Part shown: positions 39,512 through 47,846 of the stretch, in pieces | How the letters are laid out: each line of letters opens with the position of its first letter | Position numbering within the stretch: the stretch's first letter is position 1 | Assembly: GCF_902506065.1 (NCBI RefSeq) | Contig: NZ_LR732912.1 | Coordinates: 280,529 to 344,528, forward strand | Length of the DNA stretch: 64,000 nt | Direction of reading: 5' to 3' | Source: Arthrobacter sp. 9V | GTDB lineage: Bacteria > Actinomycetota > Actinomycetes > Actinomycetales > Micrococcaceae | Program-made: the position numbers and the translations under genes | The notes under the pieces: model-generated | The model's database searches: none | What the model was told of the DNA's origin: nothing | The model's input: only the letters and a program-made list of their open reading frames with translations

Positions 39512-40627
39512 ATGAAACTGAGTACGACGACGGCAGTTCAGGGGCGGGGCAGCGGCACTTTGGTGTCGGCTGGCCCGGGAGGCATCGCCCTTGAAGCTGC
39601 TGGAACCGGAGGGGGAACCGTCTCCCGCGGCACGGCAGGCAAGCGCACCGCTTGGCTGTTGGCGGCCGTCGTCGTACTCGCCGCAGTCTGCGCCGCATCC
39701 CTGGCGATCGGCGCACGCGGTCTTCCCCTTAATACCGTGTGGGAAGCACTCACCAACTTCAATCCGGAAGACGGCAACCACGCTGTGGTCATCGCCCGGA
39801 TTCCCCGCACCGTGCTGGGCCTGCTCGCCGGAGCCGCACTCGGCCTGGCCGGTGCGGCCATGCAGGGTGTAGCGCGCAACCCCCTGGCCGATCCCGGAAT
39901 CCTGGGCCTCAATGCCGGCGCTGCTCTGGCAGTCGTGGTAGGAATCTACGTTTTCGGTATCGGCTCGCTGACCGGGTACATCTGGTTCGCCTTCATCGGT
40001 GCCGCAGTGGCCGCCGTCGTGGTTTATGCCGTTGCGTCCTTGGGACGTGACGGTGCGACGCCGGTCAAGCTCGCCCTCGCAGGTGCCGCCCTGAGCGCCG
40101 GCCTGTTTTCCCTGATGAACGTCATCCTGGTTTCAAGCCAGGACACTTTTGACCGTTTCCGTTTCTGGCAAGTGGGCAGCATTGGCGGACGTGACTGGTC
40201 GGTCCTCCTTCCGGCGCTGCCGTTCCTTGTGATCGGAGCCCTGATTATCCTGGCGGGCGGCCGTGTCCTGAACAGCTTGGCCCTGGGTGATGACATTGCC
40301 CGCGGCCTTGGCCAGAATGTGGGGTTGGCCCGTGGCATCACCGGTCTGGGCATTGTGCTGCTGTGCGGCTCCGCCACTGCGCTGGCCGGCCCCATTGGAT
40401 TCCTGGGGCTCGTCATTCCCCACGCTGTCCGCTCCTTGACCGGCCCGGACTACCGCTGGATCCTGCCATTCTCCGTGGTGGTCGCCCCTATTCTCCTGAT
40501 CAGCGCCGACATCCTTGGCCGCGTCATCCTGCTCCCCGGCGAAGTCCCGGCAGGCATCATGACAGCGATCATCGGTGCACCCGTCTTCGTCTGGCTCATC
40601 CGCCGCGGCAAGGGGGCCGGACTGTGA
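39512..40627 (+). CDS. Iron-siderophore ABC transporter permease (FecCD family, first)
   Basis: 371 residues with a long N-terminal cytoplasmic lead followed by about nine or ten membrane helices. FecCD signatures include RIPRTVLGLLAGAALGLAGA, NPLADPGILGLNAGAA and GLVIPHAVRSLTGPDYRWILP. It starts five bases after the binding-protein gene, and its stop overlaps the second permease (GTGA). Confidence 0.92.
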   Translation: MKLSTTTAVQGRGSGTLVSAGPGGIALEAAGTGGGTVSRGTAGKRTAWLLAAVVVLAAVCAASLAIGARGLPLNTVWEALTNFNPEDGNHAVVIARIPRTVLGLLAGAALGLAGAAMQGVARNPLADPGILGLNAGAALAVVVGIYVFGIGSLTGYIWFAFIGAAVAAVVVYAVASLGRDGATPVKLALAGAALSAGLFSLMNVILVSSQDTFDRFRFWQVGSIGGRDWSVLLPALPFLVIGALIILAGGRVLNSLALGDDIARGLGQNVGLARGITGLGIVLLCGSATALAGPIGFLGLVIPHAVRSLTGPDYRWILPFSVVVAPILLISADILGRVILLPGEVPAGIMTAIIGAPVFVWLIRRGKGAGL

Positions 40628-41727
40628 CCCTCAAAACCGCCCCCGAGTTGGCACTTAACGCCAATGTTTCCCGCAAACATGGGCATCAAATGCCACTTCG
40701 GCGCTTGCTGAGCCCCACGTTCTTCCTCGGACTGGCCCTCGTGGTCATGTTCGCGGTCTACGTGCTCCTGGGCAGCTACACCGTGACCATCCCGGACTTC
40801 TTCACAATCGTGATCAACCACCTGACCGGCGGCGAGAAAATCCCCGGAGCCAGCTTCATCGTGATGGAGCACAAGTTGCCACGAGCGGTTGTGGGAACCA
40901 TGATCGGGATCGCCTTCGGCCTGGCCGGCGCACTGTTCCAGACCATGCTGCGTAACCCGCTGGCCAGCCCGGACATCATCGGCATCAGCTACGGCGCCAG
41001 CGCGGCGGCCGTAACAGCAATCGTGATTTTCGGCGCTTCCGGCGCCGTGGTCTCCGGGGCAGCCCTGGGCGGCGCGCTCGGCGTCGCGGCCATTATTTAC
41101 GCCATCTCCCGCGGTGGTTCCGGCGCGGGCGGAGGCAGCCGCGGCAACGCTGCAGGCAACCGCCTCATCCTTGCCGGCGTTGGCATCGCCGCTGCACTGC
41201 ACGCAGTGGTCAACTTCCTCATGACCCGGGCGGACATCCGCACCGCAGCCGACGCCCTCATCTGGCTCAACGGCTCCCTGAACTCCTCCACCTGGGACCG
41301 GGCAGGCGTCCTCGCAGTCTCTCTGCTGGTCCTGATTCCCGCCGTTATTGCCCTCGCCGGCCCCTTGCGCATCCTCGAACTTGGCGATGACGCCGCTGCC
41401 GGCCTCGGGATCAGGGTCAACGCTGCCCGGCTGGGACTGGTGCTGACCGCCGTGGGACTTGCCGCTGTTGCCACCGCGGCCGCCGGCCCGGTAGCGTTTG
41501 TCGCTTTCCTCGCCGGACCGATCGCCCGCCGGATCGTCCGCAAACCCAGCCTCCCGGCGTCGGCCCTCACCGGTGCCCTGATTGTGTTGCTCGCAGACTT
41601 CTTCGCCTCCAACATCGCCCCCGTCATCCTGGACGGAACCGTCCTCCCCGTCGGCGTCATCACCGGCGCGCTCGGTGCACCCTTCCTGTTGTGGCTGCTG
41701 GTCACCTCGAACCGAAAGGAGGCCTGA
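40624..41727 (+). CDS. Iron-siderophore ABC transporter permease (FecCD family, second)
   Basis: 367 residues, the partner permease. Signatures: LPRAVVGTMIGIAFGLAGAL, NPLASPDIIGISYGAS, and the cytoplasmic-loop Gly that contacts the ATPase. It has about ten hydrophobic helices. The start GTG at 40624 overlaps the preceding TGA; a longer open frame upstream is not used. It is one base short of the ATPase gene, so translation is coupled. Confidence 0.92.
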   Translation: MTLKTAPELALNANVSRKHGHQMPLRRLLSPTFFLGLALVVMFAVYVLLGSYTVTIPDFFTIVINHLTGGEKIPGASFIVMEHKLPRAVVGTMIGIAFGLAGALFQTMLRNPLASPDIIGISYGASAAAVTAIVIFGASGAVVSGAALGGALGVAAIIYAISRGGSGAGGGSRGNAAGNRLILAGVGIAAALHAVVNFLMTRADIRTAADALIWLNGSLNSSTWDRAGVLAVSLLVLIPAVIALAGPLRILELGDDAAAGLGIRVNAARLGLVLTAVGLAAVATAAAGPVAFVAFLAGPIARRIVRKPSLPASALTGALIVLLADFFASNIAPVILDGTVLPVGVITGALGAPFLLWLLVTSNRKEA

Positions 41728-41728
41728 C

Positions 41729-42553
41729 ATGGCCATCCTTAATGCCAAGGACCTCACCCTCCAGTACGAGGCACGCAAAGTGGTGGAGGGACTCACCACT
41801 GAGATCCCCGAGGGCAAAGTGACCATGATCGTGGGCGCCAACGCCTGCGGCAAGTCCACCCTCCTGCGCGGCTTGTCCCGACTCCTCAAGCCCGCCGGCG
41901 GCGCCGTCACCCTGGACGGCAAGGACATTCACAGCCGTCCTGCCCGCGAACTTGCGCGGACACTCGGCCTGCTCCCTCAGCACCCCACCGCCCCGGACGG
42001 CATCACCGTGCGCGATCTCGTAGGCCGCGGCCGCTACCCGCACCAGGGCTTCTTCCGCAGTTGGAGCGCAGCCGACGACGCCGCGGTGCAGCGCGCGCTT
42101 CACGCCACCGCCACGCTGGAACTCGCTGAGCGAAGCATCGACGAACTGTCCGGAGGTCAGCGTCAGCGCGTCTGGATCGCCATGGCCCTCGCGCAGGAAA
42201 CCGATGTCCTGCTGCTCGATGAACCCACCACATACCTGGACCTAGCCCACCAAGTGGAAGTCCTGGACCTCATCACGGACCTCAACCGCAGCCGCGGCAC
42301 CACAGTGGCAATTGTGCTCCACGACCTCAACCTTGCCGCCCGCTACGCCGACCATGTGATCGCCATGAAGGGCGGATGCATCGTGGCCGAAGGCCCGGCG
42401 CCCACCGTGGTCACCGAGGAACTTGTTTTCAACGTCTTCGGCCTGGAGTCCCGGGTGGTACCGGACCCCATCTCAGGCACCCCGCTGATCGTTCCCATCG
42501 GACGCCACCACGCACAGACCGCTTCCATCAACGAACTGGAGATCGCCTCATGA
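41729..42553 (+). CDS. Iron-siderophore ABC transporter ATP-binding protein
   Basis: A 274-residue FepC/FhuC-type ATPase: Walker A GANACGKST, signature LSGGQRQRVWIAMAL, Walker B VLLLDEPTTYLDL and the H-loop LHDLN. AAAGGAGG precedes the ATG at 41729. Its stop overlaps the reductase start (ATGA). Confidence 0.94.
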   Translation: MAILNAKDLTLQYEARKVVEGLTTEIPEGKVTMIVGANACGKSTLLRGLSRLLKPAGGAVTLDGKDIHSRPARELARTLGLLPQHPTAPDGITVRDLVGRGRYPHQGFFRSWSAADDAAVQRALHATATLELAERSIDELSGGQRQRVWIAMALAQETDVLLLDEPTTYLDLAHQVEVLDLITDLNRSRGTTVAIVLHDLNLAARYADHVIAMKGGCIVAEGPAPTVVTEELVFNVFGLESRVVPDPISGTPLIVPIGRHHAQTASINELEIAS

Positions 42554-43602
42554 GTGCACAACCAACACAGGCAAAAGCAAGTGCCGCCGTGGAGCCCATG
42601 ACCCTCGCCTTCGACGTCACTGTGACGGCCGTGCAGGAGCTCAGCCCCAACTTCCGTCGCATCACTTTCGGCGGCTACTCACTGCGCGATTTCGGCGTGG
42701 CAGGGGACACCTTGGACCTGCGCGTGAAGCTGATGATCCCGTCCTTCGACGCCTCCGGCAACGTTATTCCGCTGCCTCCTTTCAAGATGGAAGAAGCCGG
42801 CTGGTACCAGGAATGGTTGGCCATGGACCCTGCCGTCCGCGGTGATATGCGTACTTACACCGTCCGCTCCGAGCGTCTGGACGCCGTGTACCCGGAGATC
42901 GACATCGACTTCGTCATGCACTTCGACGACGCCGGCCACGGGGGACCCGCAGCAAACTGGGCCCTTGCTGCGAAGCCGGGCGACGCCATCACCATCATCG
43001 GCCCCAACAACCGCGCAGCCCAGTGCACCACAGCCGGGGCCTACGGCGGGATCGAATGGCGTCCGGGCCTGGCCCAGCGCGTCCTCCTGGCCGGCGACGA
43101 AACCGCCGTCCCCGCCATCAGTGCCATCCTCGAAAGCCTGCCTGCCGACATGACCGGCCACGCCTTCCTCGAAGTTCCCGAAGCCGGCGACTTCCAGGAC
43201 ATCTCCACGGCAGCGGACATTGAAATCACCTGGCTCGCCCGCGGTGCAGCCATTGGACGCTCCCGTCCGCACGGCGAGCTCCTCAAAGAAGCCGTGGCCA
43301 AGGCCATTCCCGTTCCGGGCTGGGTTGGCATCAAGGGCTCCGGAGCTGCCGGTCCCGAGCCGGAAGACGTCAACGTGGACCAGGACATCCTCTGGGAAAC
43401 CCCGCAACGCATGGACACCGCAGCGATCGAAGCCACCAAAAACCCCACCCTGCCCGCAGGCGCCCTCCCGTTCTACGCATGGATCGCCGGCGAAGCGTTC
43501 GTGATCAAGGAAATGCGGCGGTACCTGGTGCGCGACGTAGGTATCGACCGGAAGCAAGTTGCGTTCATGGGCTACTGGCGACGAGGTAAAGCCGAGGGCT
43601 AA
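42550..43602 (+). CDS. Siderophore-interacting protein (ferric-siderophore reductase)
   Basis: 350 residues of the SIP/ViuB family: an N-terminal FAD-binding beta-barrel (FRRITFGGYSLRDFG; RTYTVRSERLD for flavin) and a C-terminal SIP Rossmann-like domain (LLAGDETAVPAISAILESL; FYAWIAGEAFVIKEMRRYL; GYWRRGKAEG). It reduces imported ferric siderophore to release Fe2+. Last gene of the iron operon, translationally coupled to the ATPase. Confidence 0.93.
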   Translation: MSAQPTQAKASAAVEPMTLAFDVTVTAVQELSPNFRRITFGGYSLRDFGVAGDTLDLRVKLMIPSFDASGNVIPLPPFKMEEAGWYQEWLAMDPAVRGDMRTYTVRSERLDAVYPEIDIDFVMHFDDAGHGGPAANWALAAKPGDAITIIGPNNRAAQCTTAGAYGGIEWRPGLAQRVLLAGDETAVPAISAILESLPADMTGHAFLEVPEAGDFQDISTAADIEITWLARGAAIGRSRPHGELLKEAVAKAIPVPGWVGIKGSGAAGPEPEDVNVDQDILWETPQRMDTAAIEATKNPTLPAGALPFYAWIAGEAFVIKEMRRYLVRDVGIDRKQVAFMGYWRRGKAEG

Positions 43603-43625
43603 TCCTTCTCCTTTAGTCCGCCGAA

Positions 43626-43732
43626 GCGGCAGTTTTGCCGTCGCTTAGACACAACCCATAGGTGGCGGTCCGGTCGCTAAGCGACCTCCGCGCCACGATG
43701 GGCCGCGATGCGCTCCTTTGCAAAACCGCCGC
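43626..43732. repeat. Long inverted repeat preceding the 32-bp array, locus A
   Basis: GCGGCAGTTTTGC (43626-43638) and GCAAAACCGCCGC (43720-43732) are reverse complements except for one base. Between them lies a 15-bp near-palindrome centred near 43679. A comparable inverted repeat precedes the array at locus B. Confidence 0.7.
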
Positions 43733-43758
43733 CGCGGCTCATGCGAGCGTCACCTTTC

Positions 43759-43936
43759 GACGCTCGCGCACTTCCCTCGGGTTTGAGGCCGACGCTCGCG
43801 CACTTCCCTCGGGTTTCCAGCCGACGCTCGCGCACTTCCCTCGTGCTTGAGGCCGATGCTCGCGCACTTCCCTCGTGCTTGAGGCCGATGCTCGCGCACA
43901 TCCCTCGTGCTTGAGGCCGATGCTCGCGCACCTGCC
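43759..43936 (+). repeat. 32-bp tandem repeat array, locus A (five units plus partial)
   Basis: Units start at 43759, 43791, 43823, 43855, 43887 and 43919 (partial), with no spacers. Each begins GAYGCTCGCGCA, continues CTTCCCTCG and ends in a variable GRGGCC-like tail. The same period and core occur at 50599-50726. Confidence 0.9.
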
Positions 43937-43996
43937 GTTCCCTGAGTTCACTTTGGGTTGGGCCTTGTGTAACCGGGGGCGGGTAGAGTCGGGTGG

Positions 43997-44833
43997 GTGC
44001 GGGAGGACTTTGGGGACCGGAGGGATGTTCGACGGCGGTTTGTCGCGATCGGGGATTCCTTCACCGAAGGCGTAGGCGACCCCAGCAAGGTTCTGCCCAA
44101 CGGGGTCCGTGGATGGGCGGACAGGGTTGCCGAGAAATTGGCCAAGGACCAGCCTGGTTGGGAGTACGCCAACCTGGCTGTGCGCAGCAAGAGGCTTCGG
44201 CACATCATCGATGAACAGCTCGAGCCCGCCCTTGCCATGGAGCCGACCCTCGTTACGCTCTACGCGGGCGGTAACGACATCCTCGATTTCGGTACCGACA
44301 TGGACGCCCTCCTCACTGACTACGAGTTGCTCGTTGCGCGTCTGAGTGAAACCGGGGCCACCCTGGTCCTTTTCACCGGGTTTGACGTAAAAGTCTCTGC
44401 CGTCCTGGAGCCCTTCAAGAAGCGCAACACCCTCTATAACCAAAGGGTCCGCGAGCTCGCTGCCAAATATGGCGCAGTCCTGGTGGACTACTGGTGCTTC
44501 GACGCTTACAAGGACAAGAGGATGTGGGCCCCGGACCGGCTCCACATGTCCAAAGCGGGCCACAAGTATCTGGCGGCGCAGGTCCTCGACCACCTCAACG
44601 TCCCCCACAAAATTTCGCCCAAACAGTGGGATCCGCCGTCCCGCGTCACCCTCCGCGAATGGGAGCGACGGCAGCGCCGTTGGGTCAACGATTGGGTGGT
44701 TCCGTTGTTTGGCCGCAAACTCAGGGGCATCACGTTAGGCGATACGCTCAAACCCCGTTGGCCTCAACCCGTGAAGGTCCCGCGGAAAGGAGGTTTGAAA
44801 AAGCTCGTGGAGGACCCGGAAGCTGCCCGGTAA
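43997..44833 (+). CDS. SGNH/GDSL-family hydrolase (paralog 1)
   Basis: 278 residues of the SGNH fold: block I AIGDSFTEGVGD with the nucleophile Ser, block II Gly in VRGWADRVAE, block III YAGGNDILDF with Asn, and block V DRLHMSKAGHKYL with Asp and His. It acts on an ester substrate that is not identified; no signal peptide, so cytoplasmic. GTG at 43997 follows TAGAGT (43984-43989) by seven bases, a leaderless layout. It is 60-70 % similar by eye to the second SGNH gene 0.9 kb downstream. Confidence 0.87.
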   Translation: MREDFGDRRDVRRRFVAIGDSFTEGVGDPSKVLPNGVRGWADRVAEKLAKDQPGWEYANLAVRSKRLRHIIDEQLEPALAMEPTLVTLYAGGNDILDFGTDMDALLTDYELLVARLSETGATLVLFTGFDVKVSAVLEPFKKRNTLYNQRVRELAAKYGAVLVDYWCFDAYKDKRMWAPDRLHMSKAGHKYLAAQVLDHLNVPHKISPKQWDPPSRVTLREWERRQRRWVNDWVVPLFGRKLRGITLGDTLKPRWPQPVKVPRKGGLKKLVEDPEAAR

Positions 44834-44872
44834 GGAAATGCGGGTGCCTGGTCCGGCAAAAGCATGGATACT

Positions 44873-45160
44873 TCAGCTGTCCAGCAGGTTCTCATAACCC
44901 TCGGCCACGCTGGTGGCAGTGAATTCGATGATCTCGAACTCGGCCACTCCATTAATGTAGAACGGGTCCTGGGCCAACGATGCATCCAGTGCTGCCCTGT
45001 CCACTTTGGAGAGCAGAACGCCACCCGTGGCTGGGACGCGACGTCCGGACGCAAGGAAAGTTCCGGCGTCGAACGCGTCCTTGAGCCAGGCCATATGGCC
45101 CGGGCGGTGGAAGTCCACAATTTCGTCGGGAACCTTATAGGTCAATGAGACGACAAACAT
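44873..45160 (-). CDS. YciI-like domain protein
   Basis: 95 residues with the YCII dimeric ferredoxin-like fold: SLTYKVPDEIVDFHRPGHMAWLKDAFDAG with the conserved His, then a central ASGRRVP and FYINGVAEFEIIEFTAT. The function of this group is unclear; some act as small enzymes or isomerase-like partners. Leaderless: TAGGCT (45172-45167) is six bases before the ATG. Convergent with the first SGNH gene. Confidence 0.85.
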   Translation of the reverse strand: MFVVSLTYKVPDEIVDFHRPGHMAWLKDAFDAGTFLASGRRVPATGGVLLSKVDRAALDASLAQDPFYINGVAEFEIIEFTATSVAEGYENLLDS

Positions 45161-45228
45161 GCCGCCAGCCTATCGTCTGAGCCGTGGCCGGGACCTAAAG
45201 AAGTAGCGAATTCTCATAAGATGTAGGC

Positions 45229-45708
45229 ATGACTCAACCCCGCTGGCTGAACGCCGACGAACGCCGTGCCTGGCTGGCCCTGCTGAGCATCAACACCTTG
45301 CTCCCCTCGGCGTTGGACACCCAGCTTCAATCGGCCGGCAAACTGTCCTTGTTCGACTACAACGTGCTCGCGATGCTCTCCGAAACAGAGGGCCGATACC
45401 TGCCAATGAGTGAGCTCGCCGCGCGCACAAGTGCCTCCCTTTCGCGCCTTTCCCACGTTGTCACCAAGCTGCAGAAACGCGGCTGGGTGGAACGGCAAGC
45501 CCACCCCGGCGACGCCCGGGTGACCGTAGCGCACTTGACCGACGCCGGCATGTCCACCATTGTGTCCCTCGCCCCGGGACACGTGGAGTCCGTGCGGACG
45601 CTGATGCTCGATTCCCTCAGCCCCGACGACGTCGCGGATCTTGCCCGCATTGGCGAGAAGATCGTGGCCCGGCTGGACAACAATCACTGGATTCTCCGTG
45701 ACTCGTAA
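45229..45708 (+). CDS. MarR family transcriptional regulator
   Basis: 159 residues. The winged helix is clear: LPMSELAARTSASLSRLSHVVTKLQKRGWVERQAHPGDARVTVAHLTDAG. TAAGAT (45217-45222) lies six bases before the ATG, so it is leaderless. It is divergent from the YciI gene, and the two promoters share a 68-base region, so it may control YciI and itself. Ligand unknown. Confidence 0.92.
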   Translation: MTQPRWLNADERRAWLALLSINTLLPSALDTQLQSAGKLSLFDYNVLAMLSETEGRYLPMSELAARTSASLSRLSHVVTKLQKRGWVERQAHPGDARVTVAHLTDAGMSTIVSLAPGHVESVRTLMLDSLSPDDVADLARIGEKIVARLDNNHWILRDS

Positions 45709-45761
45709 CCCGGTCCCCGGTTGCTTTGTGGCCTCGAGCGCTGAAGTGGCAGACTGACGGC

Positions 45762-46526
45762 ATGGATTTTTCTGCCCGTTATGTTGCCTTGGGGGACTCG
45801 TTCACTGAGGGTGTTGGAGACGAGGACGCTACCCGTCCCAATGGTGTCCGCGGCTGGGCCGACGTCGTGGCCGGACAGCTCGCCCACAGCAACACGGACT
45901 TCGGCTACGCCAATTTGGCCATCCGTGGCCGGAAGCTTCGGCAGATCATGGCCGAGCAGGTTGATGCCGCCATCGCCATGAATCCAACCTTGGTGACGTT
46001 GTACGCAGGCGCGAACGACATCCTGCGGCCCAAGATCGATATCGACTCGCTTTTGGAAGAGTACGACGCCGGCATTGCCAAGTTAAGTGCCACCGGAGCC
46101 ACCGTGGTCCTCTTTACTGGCTTTGACGCGAAGGGCTCCAAAGTTTTCAGTGCCATGCGAGGCCGCACTGCGATCTACAACGAACTGGTGCGCGAAATCG
46201 CCGAAAACCATGGCGCACTGCTGGTGGACTATTGGCGGTTTGATGAATATGACGATTGGCGTCTCTGGGGCGAGGACCGGATGCATATGTCCACCGCCGG
46301 CCACGTCAATATGGCAAAGCGGGTGCTCGATGTCCTTGAGCACGAACACGCGATCGAGGTGCCCGAGCTGGCGCCGGTACGGTTGGCCAACCGGGTGGAA
46401 ACCCTGAAGGCCAATGCCCGGTGGGTGAAGGAATCCGCGGCTCCGTGGGTATCGCGCCGCCTGCGGGGAGTTTCTTCCGGCGACAGCCTCAGCCCCAAGT
46501 ACCCGGAACTGATCCGGCCCCTGTAG
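45762..46526 (+). CDS. SGNH/GDSL-family hydrolase (paralog 2)
   Basis: 254 residues, close paralog of the gene at 43997: ALGDSFTEGVGD (Ser), VRGWADVVAG, YAGANDILRP (Asn) and DRMHMSTAGHVNM (Asp/His). The block layout and C-terminal tail ending near RRLRGVSSGDSLSPKYPE are shared with the first copy. CAGACT (45750-45755) lies six bases before the ATG. The two genes flank YciI and MarR, as expected if a local duplication was followed by insertion or rearrangement. Confidence 0.87.
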   Translation: MDFSARYVALGDSFTEGVGDEDATRPNGVRGWADVVAGQLAHSNTDFGYANLAIRGRKLRQIMAEQVDAAIAMNPTLVTLYAGANDILRPKIDIDSLLEEYDAGIAKLSATGATVVLFTGFDAKGSKVFSAMRGRTAIYNELVREIAENHGALLVDYWRFDEYDDWRLWGEDRMHMSTAGHVNMAKRVLDVLEHEHAIEVPELAPVRLANRVETLKANARWVKESAAPWVSRRLRGVSSGDSLSPKYPELIRPL

Positions 46527-46549
46527 CTTCCGGGCTGTAGCAAGCGGCT

Positions 46550-47341
46550 TCAAGCAGCGGCCCTGAATTCCGGCGTGGCCAACAGTGTGCCATCGGCATT
46601 AACTGCCAGCACTCCTACGCCCCACTTATCAACGGCCTGATCCAACGTCCGGGTGCCACCGGCCACGATTGCCGTCGCCAGAACGTCGGCTGTGACAATG
46701 TCCGCTGCCGCTACTGAGACTTGGACAAACTCGGCTCTTCTGCCGCCAACAGCCCAAATGTGTTCGCCCCGTTCCGCCGATCCCGAGGTTGCCAGGGCAC
46801 TGAAGGATTCCAACGGGAACGCACTTAGTAGAGCCTGACGATCCAGCGGGTCCACCACGCCTGCGAGCCAGGGTTCACGCGTTGCCGGCACAGGCGATCC
46901 GCTCACCAGCACGTCCCCGCCCGCGTTCAAGCACCAGTCCCGCAGCCCGAGTGCGCCCAGCGACAACGACGCTTCCCGCACCGCATGGGCTTTCACGATT
47001 CCGGAGAGGTCCAACGTGCCGTCCGGACGCTCGGCGGTGAAGGCACCCTCTGTCGCCAACCGCCAGTCCGATGCCTCGATGTAAAGATCCTGCAGGGTCT
47101 CGGAGGCATACGCCAAGGCCAGCTCACCACACGCCAGCCTGCTCGCTTCCGAACCCCCACGGTAAAGGCTGAAAGTGACGTCCAAGTCCGCGAAGATTCC
47201 CTCAACAACCTCGACGGCGGACTCTAGTTCGTCAACCGCGGCATCCGCCCAGGTGGTGCTCGCCACCGTCAGGCTCACCACAGTGCCCATGCTGCGGAAC
47301 GTCCGTGCGCGGAGGCGTTGTCCGTTAGAAGTTGGCTGCAT
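46550..47341 (-). CDS. apbE: FAD:protein FMN transferase
   Basis: 263 residues, ApbE family: FRSMGTVVSLTV at the start, FADLDVTFSLYRGGSEASRL, then LDLSGIVKAHAVREA and LNAGGDVLVSG for FAD and metal binding, with the late SGSAERGEHIWA segment and TADVLATA. It attaches FMN by a phosphoester to Thr or Ser of partner proteins; the partner is encoded immediately upstream. The ATG at 47341 overlaps the end of that gene by 17 bases. No signal peptide is obvious, so it acts on the cytoplasmic side or is exported otherwise. Confidence 0.88.
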   Translation of the reverse strand: MQPTSNGQRLRARTFRSMGTVVSLTVASTTWADAAVDELESAVEVVEGIFADLDVTFSLYRGGSEASRLACGELALAYASETLQDLYIEASDWRLATEGAFTAERPDGTLDLSGIVKAHAVREASLSLGALGLRDWCLNAGGDVLVSGSPVPATREPWLAGVVDPLDRQALLSAFPLESFSALATSGSAERGEHIWAVGGRRAEFVQVSVAAADIVTADVLATAIVAGGTRTLDQAVDKWGVGVLAVNADGTLLATPEFRAAA

Positions 47342-47846
47342 CGAGGGCTGCCTGGAGAGAGGAGAGGTAGGCGTCACTGGTGACGGTGGCCCCGCCGATG
47401 GTTTGGACGTTGGCTGACTGGGCCTGGAGAACTTCGGACCTCAGCACCGGGGCTGCGCGGCTGCTGATCTGGGCTGACTTACGTTCAGCATCAGTGAGCT
47501 GCAACGCCGTGACCTCTGTGATCTTTCCGTCCTGGATGGTCACCTGCACTTGGACTGTACCGAAGCGGGTCTGGACGGACGCGCCGTCGTACGTTGCCGC
47601 CGTCGTGCTTCCGCTACTGGAGTTACCAGCACTGGCGGAACTACCGGAACTGCTGCCGCCGGAGCTGGAGCTGTTGCTGCCGCCGGCAACTGATCCGCCG
47701 GCAGCTGATCCGCCGGTTGTGGCGCTGCTGCTGAGGCTGGTGGTGGTTGCTGTGCCGGTTTCGGCGATGTGTGCTCCCGACTGCCAGCCCGCCAGCAGAA
47801 TGCCTACTGATGCCACCGCGGTTGCCAATGCTGCCCTTGTTCTCAC
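47325..47846 (-). CDS. Membrane-anchored FMN-binding domain protein
   Basis: 173 residues: N-terminal membrane segment or signal (AALATAVASVGILLAG), a Ser/Gly/Ala-rich linker of about 45 residues, and an FMN-binding domain ending in IGGATVTSDAYLSSLQ, where the Thr in GGATVTS is the expected flavinylation site for ApbE. It should carry covalent FMN outside the membrane. The start GTG overlaps the reductase stop (GTGA). Confidence 0.87.
   Translation of the reverse strand: MRTRAALATAVASVGILLAGWQSGAHIAETGTATTTSLSSSATTGGSAAGGSVAGGSNSSSSGGSSSGSSASAGNSSSGSTTAATYDGASVQTRFGTVQVQVTIQDGKITEVTALQLTDAERKSAQISSRAAPVLRSEVLQAQSANVQTIGGATVTSDAYLSSLQAALDAANF

Larger units (their letters stand above)
43603..43996. 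other. Intergenic region with composite repeat element (locus A)
   Basis: No gene is supported. From left to right it holds an inverted repeat (43626-43638 with 43720-43732), a near-perfect internal palindrome GGTCGCTAAGCGACC (43672-43686), and six 32-bp tandem units (43759-43936). An open frame on the minus strand merely reads through the repeats. Confidence 0.75.

Noticed and set aside
40450..41928. 492-residue antisense frame over the permease genes
   Set aside because: Antisense open frame caused by high GC; the sense frame encodes a FecCD permease with clear motifs.
43677..43931. 84-residue minus-strand protein
   Set aside because: It only translates the 32-bp tandem repeats; no start signal or recognisable domain.
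43759..43936. CRISPR array
   Set aside because: The 32-bp units are directly adjacent with no unique spacers, and no cas genes are nearby.
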